Of a stretch of DNA of 64,000 bases, positions 1 through 8,386 are shown one piece after another (positions within the stretch are counted from its first letter, which is position 1; each line of letters begins with the position of its first letter). The translations under genes were made by a program, and so were the position numbers. The notes under the pieces were generated by a model. That model was not told the DNA's origin. It did no database searches and was given only the letters and a program-made list of their open reading frames with translations. This DNA is from Vibrio proteolyticus NBRC 13287 (GTDB lineage: Bacteria; Pseudomonadota; Gammaproteobacteria; Enterobacterales; Vibrionaceae). The stretch covers positions 182,798 through 246,797 of the forward strand of contig NZ_BATJ01000005.1 in NCBI RefSeq assembly GCF_000467125.1, in the 5' to 3' direction.

Positions 1-900
1 ACCGGCGTAGTCGCCTTCCAGTTGATGATCCCAATTCTGGCGGGTTACATTGCGTATGCCATTGCCGATCGTCCTGCGCTGGCGCCAGGCCTGATTGGTG
101 GCTGGATAGCCAACAACGGATCTTTCTATGGCGCTGAAGCTGGCACGGGCTTTATTGGCGCGATCATCGCAGGTCTGCTAGTGGGATACTTTGTGAAGTG
201 GCTGACCAGCATCAACTACCACAAATTCATTCAGCCGTTGGTGCCAATCATGATTGCACCCATTGCAGGCTCTTTGTTTATCTCCGGTCTGTTTATTTTC
301 GTCATTGGTGCACCGATTGCGAGCCTGATGGACAGCCTGACCGCGATGCTGACAGCCATGAGCACCGGCAACGTTGTACTGTTGGGTATCGTACTGGGTG
401 GCATGGCTGGCTTCGACATGGGTGGCCCCTTCAACAAAGTAGCGTTCTTGTTCTCCGTCGGCATGATTGCCAGCGGTCAGACCCAGTTTATGGGCGCGAT
501 GGCCTGCGCTATTCCTGTGGCTCCGCTGGGCATGGCGTTAGCAACGGTATTAGGCCGTAAACTGAATCTGTTCGAAGACTCGGAAATTGAGGCCGGTAAA
601 GCGGCGGGCGCGATGGGTTTGGTCGGCATTTCAGAAGGCGCAATTCCATTTGCAGCTCAGGACCCCATGTCGGTTATTCCGGCGAACGTACTCGGCTCAA
701 TGGTCGCGGCTGTCATGGCTTTCTCATTTGGCATCACTAACAGCGTCGCCCACGGAGGACCTGTGGTCGCCCTACTCGGCGCGATGAACAAACCATTGCT
801 GGCGCTAGTGTGTATGGCCGCAGGCGCAATCGTCACTGGTATTGCATGTGTCACGTTGAAAAAAGTGCGTAAAGCCAAGCTCGAAGCGGTCGCGGCATAA
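1..900 (+). CDS. PTS fructose-type permease EIIC component, 3' part
   Basis: The frame is open from base 1, so the gene begins outside the window; the first 299 codons seen are its C-terminal part. The product is the membrane-embedded sugar channel of a phosphotransferase system, which takes up a hexose and hands it to the EIIB domain for phosphorylation. Visible marks are alternating hydrophobic segments, the FDMGGPFNK motif and the GISEGAIPF motif, both typical of fructose/mannose-type EIIC. manA follows on the same strand, which suggests that the sugar is mannose or fructose. Whether EIIA and EIIB are fused upstream cannot be seen. Confidence 0.93.
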   Translation, partial: TGVVAFQLMIPILAGYIAYAIADRPALAPGLIGGWIANNGSFYGAEAGTGFIGAIIAGLLVGYFVKWLTSINYHKFIQPLVPIMIAPIAGSLFISGLFIFVIGAPIASLMDSLTAMLTAMSTGNVVLLGIVLGGMAGFDMGGPFNKVAFLFSVGMIASGQTQFMGAMACAIPVAPLGMALATVLGRKLNLFEDSEIEAGKAAGAMGLVGISEGAIPFAAQDPMSVIPANVLGSMVAAVMAFSFGITNSVAHGGPVVALLGAMNKPLLALVCMAAGAIVTGIACVTLKKVRKAKLEAVAA

Positions 901-930
901 GCCAGCCTTGACTTCAATACGCGAAATTTT

Positions 931-962
931 AAGTTGGCTCTGTTAAAATGAGCCAGCTTTTT
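931..962 (+). terminator. Rho-independent terminator after the EIIC gene
   Basis: A 10-bp arm at 931-940 pairs, with one G-U, to 950-959 and runs into a short T tract. It lies 30 bases after the EIIC stop codon. Confidence 0.7.
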
Positions 963-1029
963 ACAACGCAAACCAGATGTCAAACTGGTGCTATGCTCCT
1001 GACCATTCCCTGAATGGCCATTTGTTGTA

Positions 1030-1055
1030 CTCCCGCTCCGTTCGGGAGCTTTTTC
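1030..1055 (+). terminator. Second terminator-like hairpin, in the manA leader
   Basis: CTCCCG at 1030-1035 pairs with CGGGAG at 1043-1048 and is followed by CTTTTTC. It lies only 17 bases before the manA start, so it could act as a second terminator or as an attenuator for read-through into manA. Confidence 0.6.
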
Positions 1056-1071
1056 GTAAGGTAATTACAAG

Positions 1072-2277
1072 ATGTCGATCCACGAACCGCATCCCCGCTG
1101 CTTCTACCCCATGGACAACGTGATCCAGAATTATGCCTGGGGCAGCACAACGTCAATCAGCCAGTTGTTCAATATCGAAAACCCGACCAACCAGCCACAA
1201 GCTGAGATTTGGATGGGCGCACACCCGAATGGTTGTTCCCGTACTCAGATCAACCAGCACTCTACACTGCTGTCTGACTTAATCGCCACCGACAAAGATG
1301 CGTTTTTGTCTGCCGATACCAATGCACGTTTTGGCGAACTGCCTTATCTGTTTAAAGTCCTCGCTGCGGCTAACGCACTGTCCATTCAGGTTCATCCGAG
1401 CAAAGCCGAAGCCGAAGCCGGATATGCAAAAGAGCAACAAGCTGGCATCCCTCTGACAGCCGGCCACCGCAACTACAAAGATCCCAACCACAAACCTGAG
1501 CTGGTATACGCCCTGACTCCGTATCAGGCGATGAACGGGTTTCGTTCATTTGCTCAAATTTCAGCGCTGTTTTCAGCCCTGAATATCAGTGCCATTTCGT
1601 CACTGGTTAACGCGTTTACCCAGAACCTGACATCAGCAGGTTTAGCGCAGTTTTTTACCGAGTTACTGTCACTGCAAGGTGAGCAGAAAGCACAAGCGGT
1701 GGACGCGTTACTGACTTACGCCGATACCCATAAAGGCGAACCTCTGTTCGCGCTTATTCTTGAACTGGCAGACCAATACCCGGGTGACATTGGTTTGTTC
1801 GCTCCGCTGATGCTGAATGTCCTGACGCTACAACCGGGCGAAGCCATGTTCCTGGATGCACGTACCCCGCACGCTTACCTGAAAGGCACCGGGCTGGAGA
1901 TCATGGCCAACTCAGACAACGTACTGCGCGCCGGATTGACGCCCAAGCATATGGACGTCGAGGAACTGGTGAGCTGTACCCTGTTTGAAGAAAAGCCGGC
2001 TGAAACTTTGCTTTTGGCACCGCAAGTCGATGGTCAGGTATTGAGTTATCCAATCCCAGTCCCCGATTTCAAATTCACTGTCTATCTGTCGGCCAATCAG
2101 CAAACAATCACCACACACAGCGCGGAGATTCTGTTGCCTCTTGATGACGTAATGACGGTCTCTCATGCAAGTGGTGAAACGGTGACGCTCAAAAAAGGCC
2201 AGTCACTGTTTATCCCCGCGTATGCAGGCGAATACACGCTTCAATGCGCAGGACGCGTCGCTCGCGCCCATAACTGA
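1072..2277 (+). CDS. manA: mannose-6-phosphate isomerase, class I
   Basis: Interconverts mannose 6-phosphate and fructose 6-phosphate in the cytoplasm. The 401-aa length fits the type I family. Zinc-site and signature motifs are present: QVHPSKAEAE at about residues 106-115, the KPELVYALTPYQAMNGF block near 140-157, and LDARTPHAYLKGTGLE followed by NSDNVLRAGLTPKH in the C-terminal cupin part. The ATG at 1072 is preceded by AAGG at 1058-1061. Position directly after a PTS EIIC gene suggests that it channels the phosphorylated sugar into glycolysis, an arrangement known in vibrios; two hairpins separate the genes, so they may be only partly cotranscribed. Confidence 0.96.
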   Translation: MSIHEPHPRCFYPMDNVIQNYAWGSTTSISQLFNIENPTNQPQAEIWMGAHPNGCSRTQINQHSTLLSDLIATDKDAFLSADTNARFGELPYLFKVLAAANALSIQVHPSKAEAEAGYAKEQQAGIPLTAGHRNYKDPNHKPELVYALTPYQAMNGFRSFAQISALFSALNISAISSLVNAFTQNLTSAGLAQFFTELLSLQGEQKAQAVDALLTYADTHKGEPLFALILELADQYPGDIGLFAPLMLNVLTLQPGEAMFLDARTPHAYLKGTGLEIMANSDNVLRAGLTPKHMDVEELVSCTLFEEKPAETLLLAPQVDGQVLSYPIPVPDFKFTVYLSANQQTITTHSAEILLPLDDVMTVSHASGETVTLKKGQSLFIPAYAGEYTLQCAGRVARAHN

Positions 2278-2284
2278 TGTTCGC

Positions 2285-2310
2285 CACTGGCCGGCCACGC
2301 TCGGCCAGTG
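2285..2310 (+). terminator. Hairpin after manA, possible terminator
   Basis: A perfect 9-bp inverted repeat (CACTGGCCG at 2285-2293, CGGCCAGTG at 2302-2310) follows the manA stop. The downstream tract is C/T rich rather than pure T, so termination is uncertain. Confidence 0.45.
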
Positions 2311-2444
2311 CTCCCCTCTCCTCTTAAACACACACCGCCTCTTAGCTCGTTGTTTATTATTTTTCAGAAACACGCAATACCCAGAACTGAACGTTTTCGC
2401 GCATCATTACGACGCGAACAACCCTTGACATAAAAACAATAAAA

Positions 2445-2461
2445 TTATCGTTTTGCGATAA
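2445..2461 (+). promoter_or_regulatory. Candidate operator of the DUF2975/HTH pair
   Basis: TTATCG-TTTTG-CGATAA is a perfect 6-bp inverted repeat about 70 bases before the DUF2975 gene. A TTGACA hexamer lies at 2425-2430. The partner gene encodes a DNA-binding protein, so autoregulation here is plausible but inferred. Confidence 0.45.
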
Positions 2462-2530
2462 AATATTGTTGATCAACGATCAAATTATGATTAATATTTC
2501 TCCATCGCAGAATGACAAAGGAAAACCTTC

Positions 2531-3079
2531 ATGAATAAAATTCAGACACAAAGCCGCCGGATCAGACAATTCTTTCAGTTCTTTCTGATCGTGACTCCAA
2601 TCGCAGTCTGCTATTACTGGCTTACCGTCGGAACAACGTACGATGTTCTCACCCGCTTTGGTATTGTCGAGTTGAGCTACGACTTCAGTGAGTACACGCA
2701 ACAGCCACTGACCGCAATGACACGGCTGTTCGCCGCAGGCGCCAGTTTACTGCTGTGCGCTATCTTGATGTACGCACTTAGTGTGTTAATCCGCTTATTC
2801 CGCAACTACGAACATCACGAAATCTTCACTCTGGACAACGCCATTTGCTATCAAAAGTTGGGACGTTGCTTGTTTTACTGGGTGGGGGGCTCTATCATCC
2901 ACGGCGCACTGATATCAGTGATTCTCTCGTTTAATAATCCACCGGGAGAACGCATGGTCACCTTATCATTTCAAGGGTTGGATTTTTTAACGCTGGTGTT
3001 AGGTGTCATCATTCTGATCATCTCTTGGGTCATGCGAGAAGGACATGATCTCGCGGATGAAAGCCGCCTGACGATTTAA
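2531..3079 (+). CDS. DUF2975 family inner-membrane protein
   Basis: A 182-aa protein with about four hydrophobic segments (roughly residues 15-35, 58-85, 112-132 and 152-170) and a short charged tail. This layout and the paired small HTH gene are characteristic of DUF2975 proteins, whose biochemical role is unknown; they are thought to act with the regulator in a membrane-signalling or resistance module. AAAGG at 2517-2521 supports the ATG at 2531. The stop is 8 bases before the HTH gene, so the two form an operon. Confidence 0.85.
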   Translation: MNKIQTQSRRIRQFFQFFLIVTPIAVCYYWLTVGTTYDVLTRFGIVELSYDFSEYTQQPLTAMTRLFAAGASLLLCAILMYALSVLIRLFRNYEHHEIFTLDNAICYQKLGRCLFYWVGGSIIHGALISVILSFNNPPGERMVTLSFQGLDFLTLVLGVIILIISWVMREGHDLADESRLTI

Positions 3080-3087
3080 GGAGTCTC

Positions 3088-3312
3088 ATGTCTATTCGAA
3101 TCAATTTGGACGTTATGATGGCGAAACGCAAAATGCGTCTGAAAACTCTCGCACAAGCCGTCGACATTACCGAAGCGAACTTGTCCATACTCAAAAACGG
3201 TAAAGCTAAGGCCATTCGTCTGCCTACGCTGGAAAAACTGTGTGAAGTGCTTGAGTGCCAACCTGGCGATCTGCTCGAATACGTAGACGATCAGGATAAC
3301 CCGACGCCTTAA
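3088..3312 (+). CDS. YozG-type Cro/CI helix-turn-helix regulator
   Basis: A 74-aa protein that is almost entirely one HTH domain. The DNA-binding helices lie at about residues 17-42, with the sequence TLAQAVDITEANLSILKNGK followed by LPTLEKLCEVLECQPGDLLEY, the usual end of this family. The Shine-Dalgarno AAGGAG at 3079-3084 overlaps the DUF2975 stop, implying coupled translation. It probably represses its own operon through the inverted repeat at 2445-2461; that is an inference from gene order. Confidence 0.9.
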   Translation: MSIRINLDVMMAKRKMRLKTLAQAVDITEANLSILKNGKAKAIRLPTLEKLCEVLECQPGDLLEYVDDQDNPTP

Positions 3313-3339
3313 TTTCAAATGGTATCCACTGCCATTTAA

Positions 3340-3367
3340 CCCGCAGCCCTGTGTTGCGGGCTTTTTG
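3340..3367 (+). terminator. Rho-independent terminator of the DUF2975-HTH operon
   Basis: CCCGCA at 3340-3345 pairs with TGCGGG at 3355-3360, followed by CTTTTTG. Confidence 0.8.
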
Positions 3368-3405
3368 CGTCAGGAACTGGCGTTGTATTCTGCGATTCAA
3401 ACCAA

Positions 3406-3450
3406 ACGCATCAGGGCTTTCCCCCTTTGTGACAAAGGCACCTGATGCGT
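3406..3450. repeat. Nested inverted repeat in a gene-free stretch
   Basis: ACGCATCAGG at 3406-3415 and CCTGATGCGT at 3441-3450 are perfect complements. Inside them lies a second palindrome, CCTTTGTGACAAAGG at 3424-3438. It sits in the 383-base gap before the L,D-transpeptidase gene; the rest of that gap is AT-rich and shows no reading frame that I would call. Confidence 0.6.
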
Positions 3451-3695
3451 ATGCAATCAGTCTTGTAAATAGTTGCATATCTGCGACAAGCTGAGATTTT
3501 ATAAAACTGAAATTTTTCTCTACTCATACTTTAGTTTTGTTTCAATATCTTACGAGCCATTATAAAGATTGAGTAAAATTCCTGTCAGCGTTGTGCTTTC
3601 TTCCCATATCTGGATTGTCGTATCATACTTTACCTATAAGGCCTTCAGCCTTGTCAGAATGAATAATTTTAACAAACCAACAAGAAAAATTTGCC

Positions 3696-4175
3696 GTGAG
3701 ATTTTTAGTTTATTCTTTTCTCATTAGCCTGTTTTGCGCGCCCGCACTGGCAGCCGTCGACTTAGTGAAAGTCGACAAGTCGAAACGACGGATGTATCTG
3801 TTGAAAGACGATGAGATCATTCGAGAGTATCGTATTGCATTGGGAAAACGTCCAAGAGGACACAAAGTTCGTGAAGGCGACAGCCGGACACCGGAAGGTC
3901 GTTACCAACTTGATTTTGTGATGAACGACTCCGACTTTTATCGTTCCATTCATATTACTTACCCAAATCAGCACGATGTCGACTACTCCCATCGTTTGGG
4001 CTACCGGCCTGGTGGTAATATCAAGATCCATGGTCTTAAAAATGGTGATAAAGTGAATCCGGATTTTGTCCAGAGCTTTGACTGGACCAATGGATGCATC
4101 GCAATCACCAATGAAGAAATGGACGAGTTCTTATCACTGGTTCAAGCCGGAACACCCATTGATATTGAGTGGTGA
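3696..4175 (+). CDS. YkuD-family L,D-transpeptidase, secreted
   Basis: Predicted periplasmic enzyme that forms or edits meso-DAP crosslinks in peptidoglycan or attaches proteins to it. Residues 1-19 are a signal peptide ending in APALA. The YkuD catalytic signature is present: HG at 112-113 and TNGCIAI with the nucleophile Cys134. The domain fills the whole 159-aa protein, with no LysM or second domain, so it is a short member of the family. The start is a GTG; no better ATG is in frame and the ribosome-binding site is weak. The stop abuts the stop of the converging yddG-like gene. Confidence 0.9.
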   Translation: MRFLVYSFLISLFCAPALAAVDLVKVDKSKRRMYLLKDDEIIREYRIALGKRPRGHKVREGDSRTPEGRYQLDFVMNDSDFYRSIHITYPNQHDVDYSHRLGYRPGGNIKIHGLKNGDKVNPDFVQSFDWTNGCIAITNEEMDEFLSLVQAGTPIDIEW

Positions 4176-5120
4176 TCAGGACGCGTTACTTTGAGCCGAT
4201 GCCGGGCTGTCAGCAGCCTGGCTGCGCTTGTCTCGTGTCACCCACCAGCAGATCAACGACCCAATCGTCACCATCAGCACCCCCTGCCAGAAACTGCCCG
4301 TCAATGCCACGCCTAATATCACGGACGACAGCAACGTGGAGAAGATTGGCGTGAAGTAAGACAGGGTCGCGAGTAAGACCATATTGCCACCCAAAATAGC
4401 AATATTCCACAACGCATAACCTCCCCCCATCACTATACCGGTCCACAATACATTGCCCGCCGCAGAGAGTGAGAACGTCATGCCGGTTTCATCACTGAAC
4501 GCATACTGGGTCCACAAGGAGACTGCCGTCATAGCAAAAAACAGCGTGATCGCGTTTTGGCCCCCGGACAGGCGTTTCGTAACGTTGCAATAAATCGCCC
4601 AGAGAAAGGCACCAATGAATGCCAGCGAGTACGTCAGGGGGTTCGTGGCAACACTGGCCGCCAGCTTCACCACCGACAGGCCTTCATCTCCGGTGATCGC
4701 CCAGGCGACACCAATAAATGCCAGGGCCACGCTCGGATAAACCAGAATATTGGTTTTCTTATTACTGACGATCACCGCCAGTAATACCGTCAGAGCCGGC
4801 CACAGATAGTTGATCACCGCCATCTGCATTGCCTGATGACGATCATTGGCCATCCCGAGCGACAACGCCAGACACACCTCGTAAGCAGCAAATAACCCGC
4901 CGCCAATCAATACATAACGCCAGGATAAATTACGCCACTTCGGCACACCAATAACGATCAACAAAAACACCGAGGCAACGGTATAAATCCAGGCTGCGCC
5001 ACCAATTGGTCCGAGCTGCTCCGCCACTTTGCGGGCAAACCCTAACATGGAGCTCCAGAGAAGCACGGCCGCAACGCCATACAGAGTAAATTTATACTGA
5101 TTCAACACACTACAACTCAA
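4176..5120 (-). CDS. yddG: YddG-type aromatic amino-acid exporter (EamA/DMT family)
   Basis: A 314-aa inner-membrane protein with ten predicted hydrophobic segments in two EamA repeats, the usual size for YddG, which exports aromatic amino acids and some toxic analogues. Landmarks are the N-terminal GVAAVLLWSSMLGFARKVAE and the MGGGYALWNIAILGGNMVLL stretch, cut here to family-typical motifs. The start is uncertain: TTG at 5120 is the first possible codon, with AAGGTGAG at 5138-5145 rather far away; GTG at 5108 or TTG at 5105 are alternatives. It converges on the L,D-transpeptidase gene with no terminator between them. Confidence 0.88.
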   Translation of the reverse strand: MSCSVLNQYKFTLYGVAAVLLWSSMLGFARKVAEQLGPIGGAAWIYTVASVFLLIVIGVPKWRNLSWRYVLIGGGLFAAYEVCLALSLGMANDRHQAMQMAVINYLWPALTVLLAVIVSNKKTNILVYPSVALAFIGVAWAITGDEGLSVVKLAASVATNPLTYSLAFIGAFLWAIYCNVTKRLSGGQNAITLFFAMTAVSLWTQYAFSDETGMTFSLSAAGNVLWTGIVMGGGYALWNIAILGGNMVLLATLSYFTPIFSTLLSSVILGVALTGSFWQGVLMVTIGSLICWWVTRDKRSQAADSPASAQSNAS

Positions 5121-5148
5121 ACAACCGCAAGCAAACTCTCACCTTGCG

Positions 5149-5709
5149 TTAAGAATCGTTTTCTGTCAATCGACGAATCAGTTTTGCCGGAGTCCCCCCA
5201 ACCAGGCTGTCAGGCGGCACATCACGCGTCACGACTGAATTCGCTGCAATCACGGAACGTGCACCGATCGTGACTCCCTGATTGATCACCACATTGCCAC
5301 CGATCCAGACATCATCCTCCACCACAATCGGCTGACAAAAAGTTTCCCAGGTGCGACGGCGACGATAGTCCAGAGAATGGCCTGCGGTGTAAAACTGCGC
5401 ATTCGGTCCGATAAGAACATGATTGCCAATGGTAATGTGCGCACCATCCAACATGGTGGCGTTCATATTGATAAAGGTGTTGTGGCCAATGGAAATCGTC
5501 TGGCCAAACTCACAACAAAAAGGAGAACGAATCACACTGCCTTCACCAAACTGCGCCAACAGGTCGTTGAGAATAGCACGGCGAGTATCCTCGTCACTGG
5601 TCTGATTGAGGTCACGACCGAGTTCGCTGGCTTTGTCCCTCACCACGTTGATACTCTCATCACCTCCGTCAAACAGCTCACCGGAAGTCATTTTTTCAAA
5701 TTCAGTCAT
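5149..5709 (-). CDS. maltose/galactoside O-acetyltransferase family protein
   Basis: A 186-aa left-handed beta-helix (hexapeptide-repeat) acetyltransferase that moves acetyl from acetyl-CoA to a sugar hydroxyl. The N-terminal Mac domain (about 1-55) is followed by hexapeptide turns; the family motif with the catalytic His is YTAGHSLDYRRR near residue 112, and VVEDDVWIGGNVVINQGVTI is the coenzyme A-side repeat. ATG at 5709 is chosen over GTG at 5715 because GGAG lies 7 bases before it. Substrate is not evident; overlap of function with maltose metabolism is only suggested by the family name. Confidence 0.88.
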   Translation of the reverse strand: MTEFEKMTSGELFDGGDESINVVRDKASELGRDLNQTSDEDTRRAILNDLLAQFGEGSVIRSPFCCEFGQTISIGHNTFINMNATMLDGAHITIGNHVLIGPNAQFYTAGHSLDYRRRRTWETFCQPIVVEDDVWIGGNVVINQGVTIGARSVIAANSVVTRDVPPDSLVGGTPAKLIRRLTENDS

Positions 5710-5834
5710 GCTCACTCTCCTACTTTGCGAGATTTAGACAGGAACCGAGAGCATACCCGCTTAACCGGACAGAAACAGAGAAAACTTTGGCAAGTTTTAC
5801 ATCCGTAATTAGAGCGAGTCATCAACGAGCACAA

Positions 5835-5861
5835 AAAAGCCGGGTAACACACCCGGCTTTT
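5835..5861. terminator. Bidirectional Rho-independent terminator
   Basis: AAAAGCCGGGT at 5835-5845 and ACCCGGCTTTT at 5851-5861 form a perfect 11-bp stem with a 5-base loop. It ends the OsmC-like gene on the minus strand. Confidence 0.85.
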
Positions 5862-5891
5862 GAATCAATGTGCGGATTAACGCTAAGTGGC

Positions 5892-6290
5892 TCAGACAAT
5901 TTCCCAGCTGTGCGTCATCTCGACACCTTGTCCGAGCATCAGACACACGGAGCAATACTTCTCTAATGAGTTGGCCGCAACCTGAGCGACCACATCGGCA
6001 TCCAGCTCGTGGCCCGAGACAACAAAATGAATGTTAACCTGAGTAAAAATGCGCGGCGCGGTTTCACGACGCTGTGTGGTCAGCTTTGCGGTACACGCCG
6101 TCACTTGCTGGCCCGCTTCTTTGAGTCCATCAACCACATCCACAGAGCTGCAGCCACCGGCCGCCATCAACACCATCTCCATTGGGCTTGGCGCTGTTGC
6201 GCCGCCGTTGCCATCCATCACCACAGAGTGGCCAGACTGTGATTGACCCAGAAATTTAAACTCTTCAATCCACTTAACTTCAGCTTGCAT
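5892..6290 (-). CDS. OsmC family protein, YhfA-like
   Basis: A 132-aa OsmC/Ohr-fold protein. The two conserved cysteines of the thiol-peroxidase fold are visible, in the GGCSSVDVV segment near residue 47 and in YCSVCLML near residue 115. YhfA-like members are widely conserved and their physiological substrate is not settled; hydroperoxide reduction is the family activity. Translation starts at ATG 6290 after a purine-rich AAAGAG. It is followed by a strong terminator and is probably monocistronic. Confidence 0.88.
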   Translation of the reverse strand: MQAEVKWIEEFKFLGQSQSGHSVVMDGNGGATAPSPMEMVLMAAGGCSSVDVVDGLKEAGQQVTACTAKLTTQRRETAPRIFTQVNIHFVVSGHELDADVVAQVAANSLEKYCSVCLMLGQGVEMTHSWEIV

Positions 6291-6402
6291 CTCTTTCTCT
6301 CATTTAACAGCAATACCATCGGACAACTCTAGCACAGGTGAGCTTATCCACACGAGGCTTTACCTCTCCTGCCCCAGTAATGGCCAGACAGGAGAAAGAC
6401 CA

Positions 6403-7017
6403 TCAGGTCATCCACACGACCCGCGCAGCTAATAAAATCAATACCACACCGGAAAGCCGGTCGATCAACTGTGCTTTCGTCCGCACTCGATCCAGCAAGC
6501 GGGGGCTGGAAAGTAGGAAAGTGAGCAACGTATACCACAATCCATCAACCACCAGTGGCGTGGCAACAATGACTGCTTTGCTACCGAAATCACTTCCCAC
6601 CGCAACAAATTGACTGAACAAGGCGATAAAAAACAACGCGATTTTAGGGCTGAGCAAAGAAATCAAAAAACCTTCTTTGGCTGACTGCCATAGCGTAGTG
6701 GTTTCACCGGATTCCAGTTTGGCCGCCACACCACCTTTTGAGCGTAACGCATTCCACCCCAGATAAACCAGATACAACGCGCCCGCATAACTGATGGTTT
6801 TGAACAACAAAGGCGACTGGTGCAACACCACCGCGAGGCCAATGAGGGTGATAAACGCATATATCCCAATTCCCAACGCGTGGGCCCATGCCGTCGCAAG
6901 GCCGTTCGCCCGCCCACCGGCAAGGCTGTGCTTCGCGACCATTGCTAAACTGGGACCGGGAGACATCGCTCCCAACAGACAAACGGTAAAAAGCGATAGC
7001 CAGATAGTAAAAGTCAT
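6403..7017 (-). CDS. LysE/RhtB family amino-acid exporter
   Basis: A 204-aa inner-membrane protein with about six hydrophobic segments. The N-terminal family motif GAMSPGPSLAMVAKHSLAGG (residues about 17-36) is diagnostic of RhtB/LysE translocators, which export homoserine, threonine, lysine or similar residues. CAGGAGG upstream gives a strong ribosome-binding site for ATG 7017. It lies 81 bases downstream of a LysR gene on the same strand, which itself follows an Lrp gene; all point to control of amino-acid efflux. The substrate cannot be read from sequence. Confidence 0.92.
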   Translation of the reverse strand: MTFTIWLSLFTVCLLGAMSPGPSLAMVAKHSLAGGRANGLATAWAHALGIGIYAFITLIGLAVVLHQSPLLFKTISYAGALYLVYLGWNALRSKGGVAAKLESGETTTLWQSAKEGFLISLLSPKIALFFIALFSQFVAVGSDFGSKAVIVATPLVVDGLWYTLLTFLLSSPRLLDRVRTKAQLIDRLSGVVLILLAARVVWMT

Positions 7018-7098
7018 AGATGTGTCCTCCTGATAGCAGCATCATTGCTCAAATCAGGACATAAATAGAAATCAAAGTTTTTCATAAAAGCCATGATT

Positions 7099-8019
7099 TT
7101 AAATCATACCAATAGAATAAGGCGACTGACGCATCATCAGATACACTTGCTCACGCATCCAGCGGTGCGCACTGTCGTTGTCATATTTTGGGTGCCACAT
7201 CAGCCAGTACTGATGTGTCTCCGTATCAAACGGCAAGGGCCTATGTTGCAAGGGCGCATGTTTAGAAAGATTGATGGCGATATGCTCAGGCACGACCATC
7301 AGCAAGTCACTGCCCTGGAGCGTATTAATTGCAGCGGAAAAAAACGGTACTTTAAGTGCAATTCGACGTTTTACTCCCAATGCTTTCAGCACTATGTCCG
7401 TGGACGCATCTTTATCGCCGCCTCCGGTGACTTTAATGTGCGCATAACGCAACAGATCGTCCGTGGTGATCGCACTGCGAGCGCAAAGCGGATGCTGGGT
7501 ACTCATAAGGCACACTGACTTATCTTCCCCCAGTTTGAGGCTGCTGACCTGTTCAGGCTGTCGAGGCAGCATGGTGGATGCCAGTTGGATCCCGGTATCG
7601 TGCAAGTGATCTAGATAAGACGGATCCCATAATCGGTAAGCAATATCCACATCTGGGGCCTGCGCTTTAATGGTGCGTGCAATATCAGGCAGGATGTACT
7701 GCGCAACGTAATCACTGGATGCGAGCACTACTTCACTCTGCCATTGCTGCGGCTCAAACGGTTTGTCATCCAGCAAGTGCTCAAACTCACCCAGCAACGC
7801 GTCCAGTTTGTACTTGAGTGCTGTGGCCCTGGGCGTCGGTAAGAGCAAATTACCGTCCCGCACCAGCAAGGGGTCTCCGCATAAATCGCGTAATTGCGCC
7901 AGTTGACGACTCACCGCCGACTGAGTGATATTCAGGCGCTGGGCCGCACGGCTGACGTGGCACTCTTCCAGCAAGACGTGCAAAGAGCGCAATAAATTCA
8001 GGTTAATGTTACCCAACAT
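7099..8019 (-). CDS. LysR family transcriptional regulator
   Basis: A 306-aa regulator with an N-terminal winged HTH (about residues 5-63, including RAAQRLNITQSAVSRQLAQL) and a LysR substrate-binding domain after residue 90. ATG 8019 is chosen over an upstream start at 8076 because the extension is not domain-like and GGTGGA precedes 8019. Its first codons overlap the end of the NTF2-like gene by 11 bases, so translation is probably coupled. Likely targets are the adjacent RhtB exporter or its own operon; the effector is unknown. Confidence 0.9.
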   Translation of the reverse strand: MLGNINLNLLRSLHVLLEECHVSRAAQRLNITQSAVSRQLAQLRDLCGDPLLVRDGNLLLPTPRATALKYKLDALLGEFEHLLDDKPFEPQQWQSEVVLASSDYVAQYILPDIARTIKAQAPDVDIAYRLWDPSYLDHLHDTGIQLASTMLPRQPEQVSSLKLGEDKSVCLMSTQHPLCARSAITTDDLLRYAHIKVTGGGDKDASTDIVLKALGVKRRIALKVPFFSAAINTLQGSDLLMVVPEHIAINLSKHAPLQHRPLPFDTETHQYWLMWHPKYDNDSAHRWMREQVYLMMRQSPYSIGMI

Positions 8020-8386
8020 ATTCCACCCAGGGCTTGCGCCATTTCGGAGCCGGGTAGTTTTCTGGCCAATATTCAACCTGGCGTCGGATCAGGCCTTGTC
8101 CAACGGTGTGAAAGGTGATTGCGGTGTCGGTACGCTTCCCGTCCGACACGGTGACATCCGTGACGACCTGTTGTCCATCTGCCACGATACAATTGATGAC
8201 AAAAGTCCAGCGACCTTCCGCCGGATACGCAGAATTCAACTCAGCAAAATTGTTGCGCCCTGTGATTCTTTCACCACTTTGAGGCCAAAGAATCTCCACA
8301 TCTTCTGACAGACAGTTCGCCGCCAGATAAAAATCATTGCTCTGCATCGCTTGCCAATAGGCCTCGACGGTCTGTTGCGCATTCAT
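8009..8386 (-). CDS. SnoaL/NTF2-like domain protein
   Basis: A 125-aa protein of the NTF2-like cone fold, with the usual start MNAQQTVEAYWQAMQSND, then the GRNNFAELNSAYP segment and a beta-sheet end. Such proteins are isomerases, small-ligand binders or of unknown role; no catalytic set is clear here. It overlaps the Lrp gene by 4 bases (ATGA) and the LysR gene by 11 bases. Being locked between two regulators is unusual and suggests a ligand-linked role, which is inference. Confidence 0.8.
   Translation of the reverse strand: MNAQQTVEAYWQAMQSNDFYLAANCLSEDVEILWPQSGERITGRNNFAELNSAYPAEGRWTFVINCIVADGQQVVTDVTVSDGKRTDTAITFHTVGQGLIRRQVEYWPENYPAPKWRKPWVEYVG

Noticed and set aside
657..983. Antisense frames across the window, such as this one over the PTS gene
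   Set aside because: Shadow frames opposite well-supported genes, without their own ribosome-binding sites or domains.
4173..4178. Back-to-back stop codons of two converging genes in TGATCA
   Set aside because: A neat overlap, but simple convergent packing explains it.
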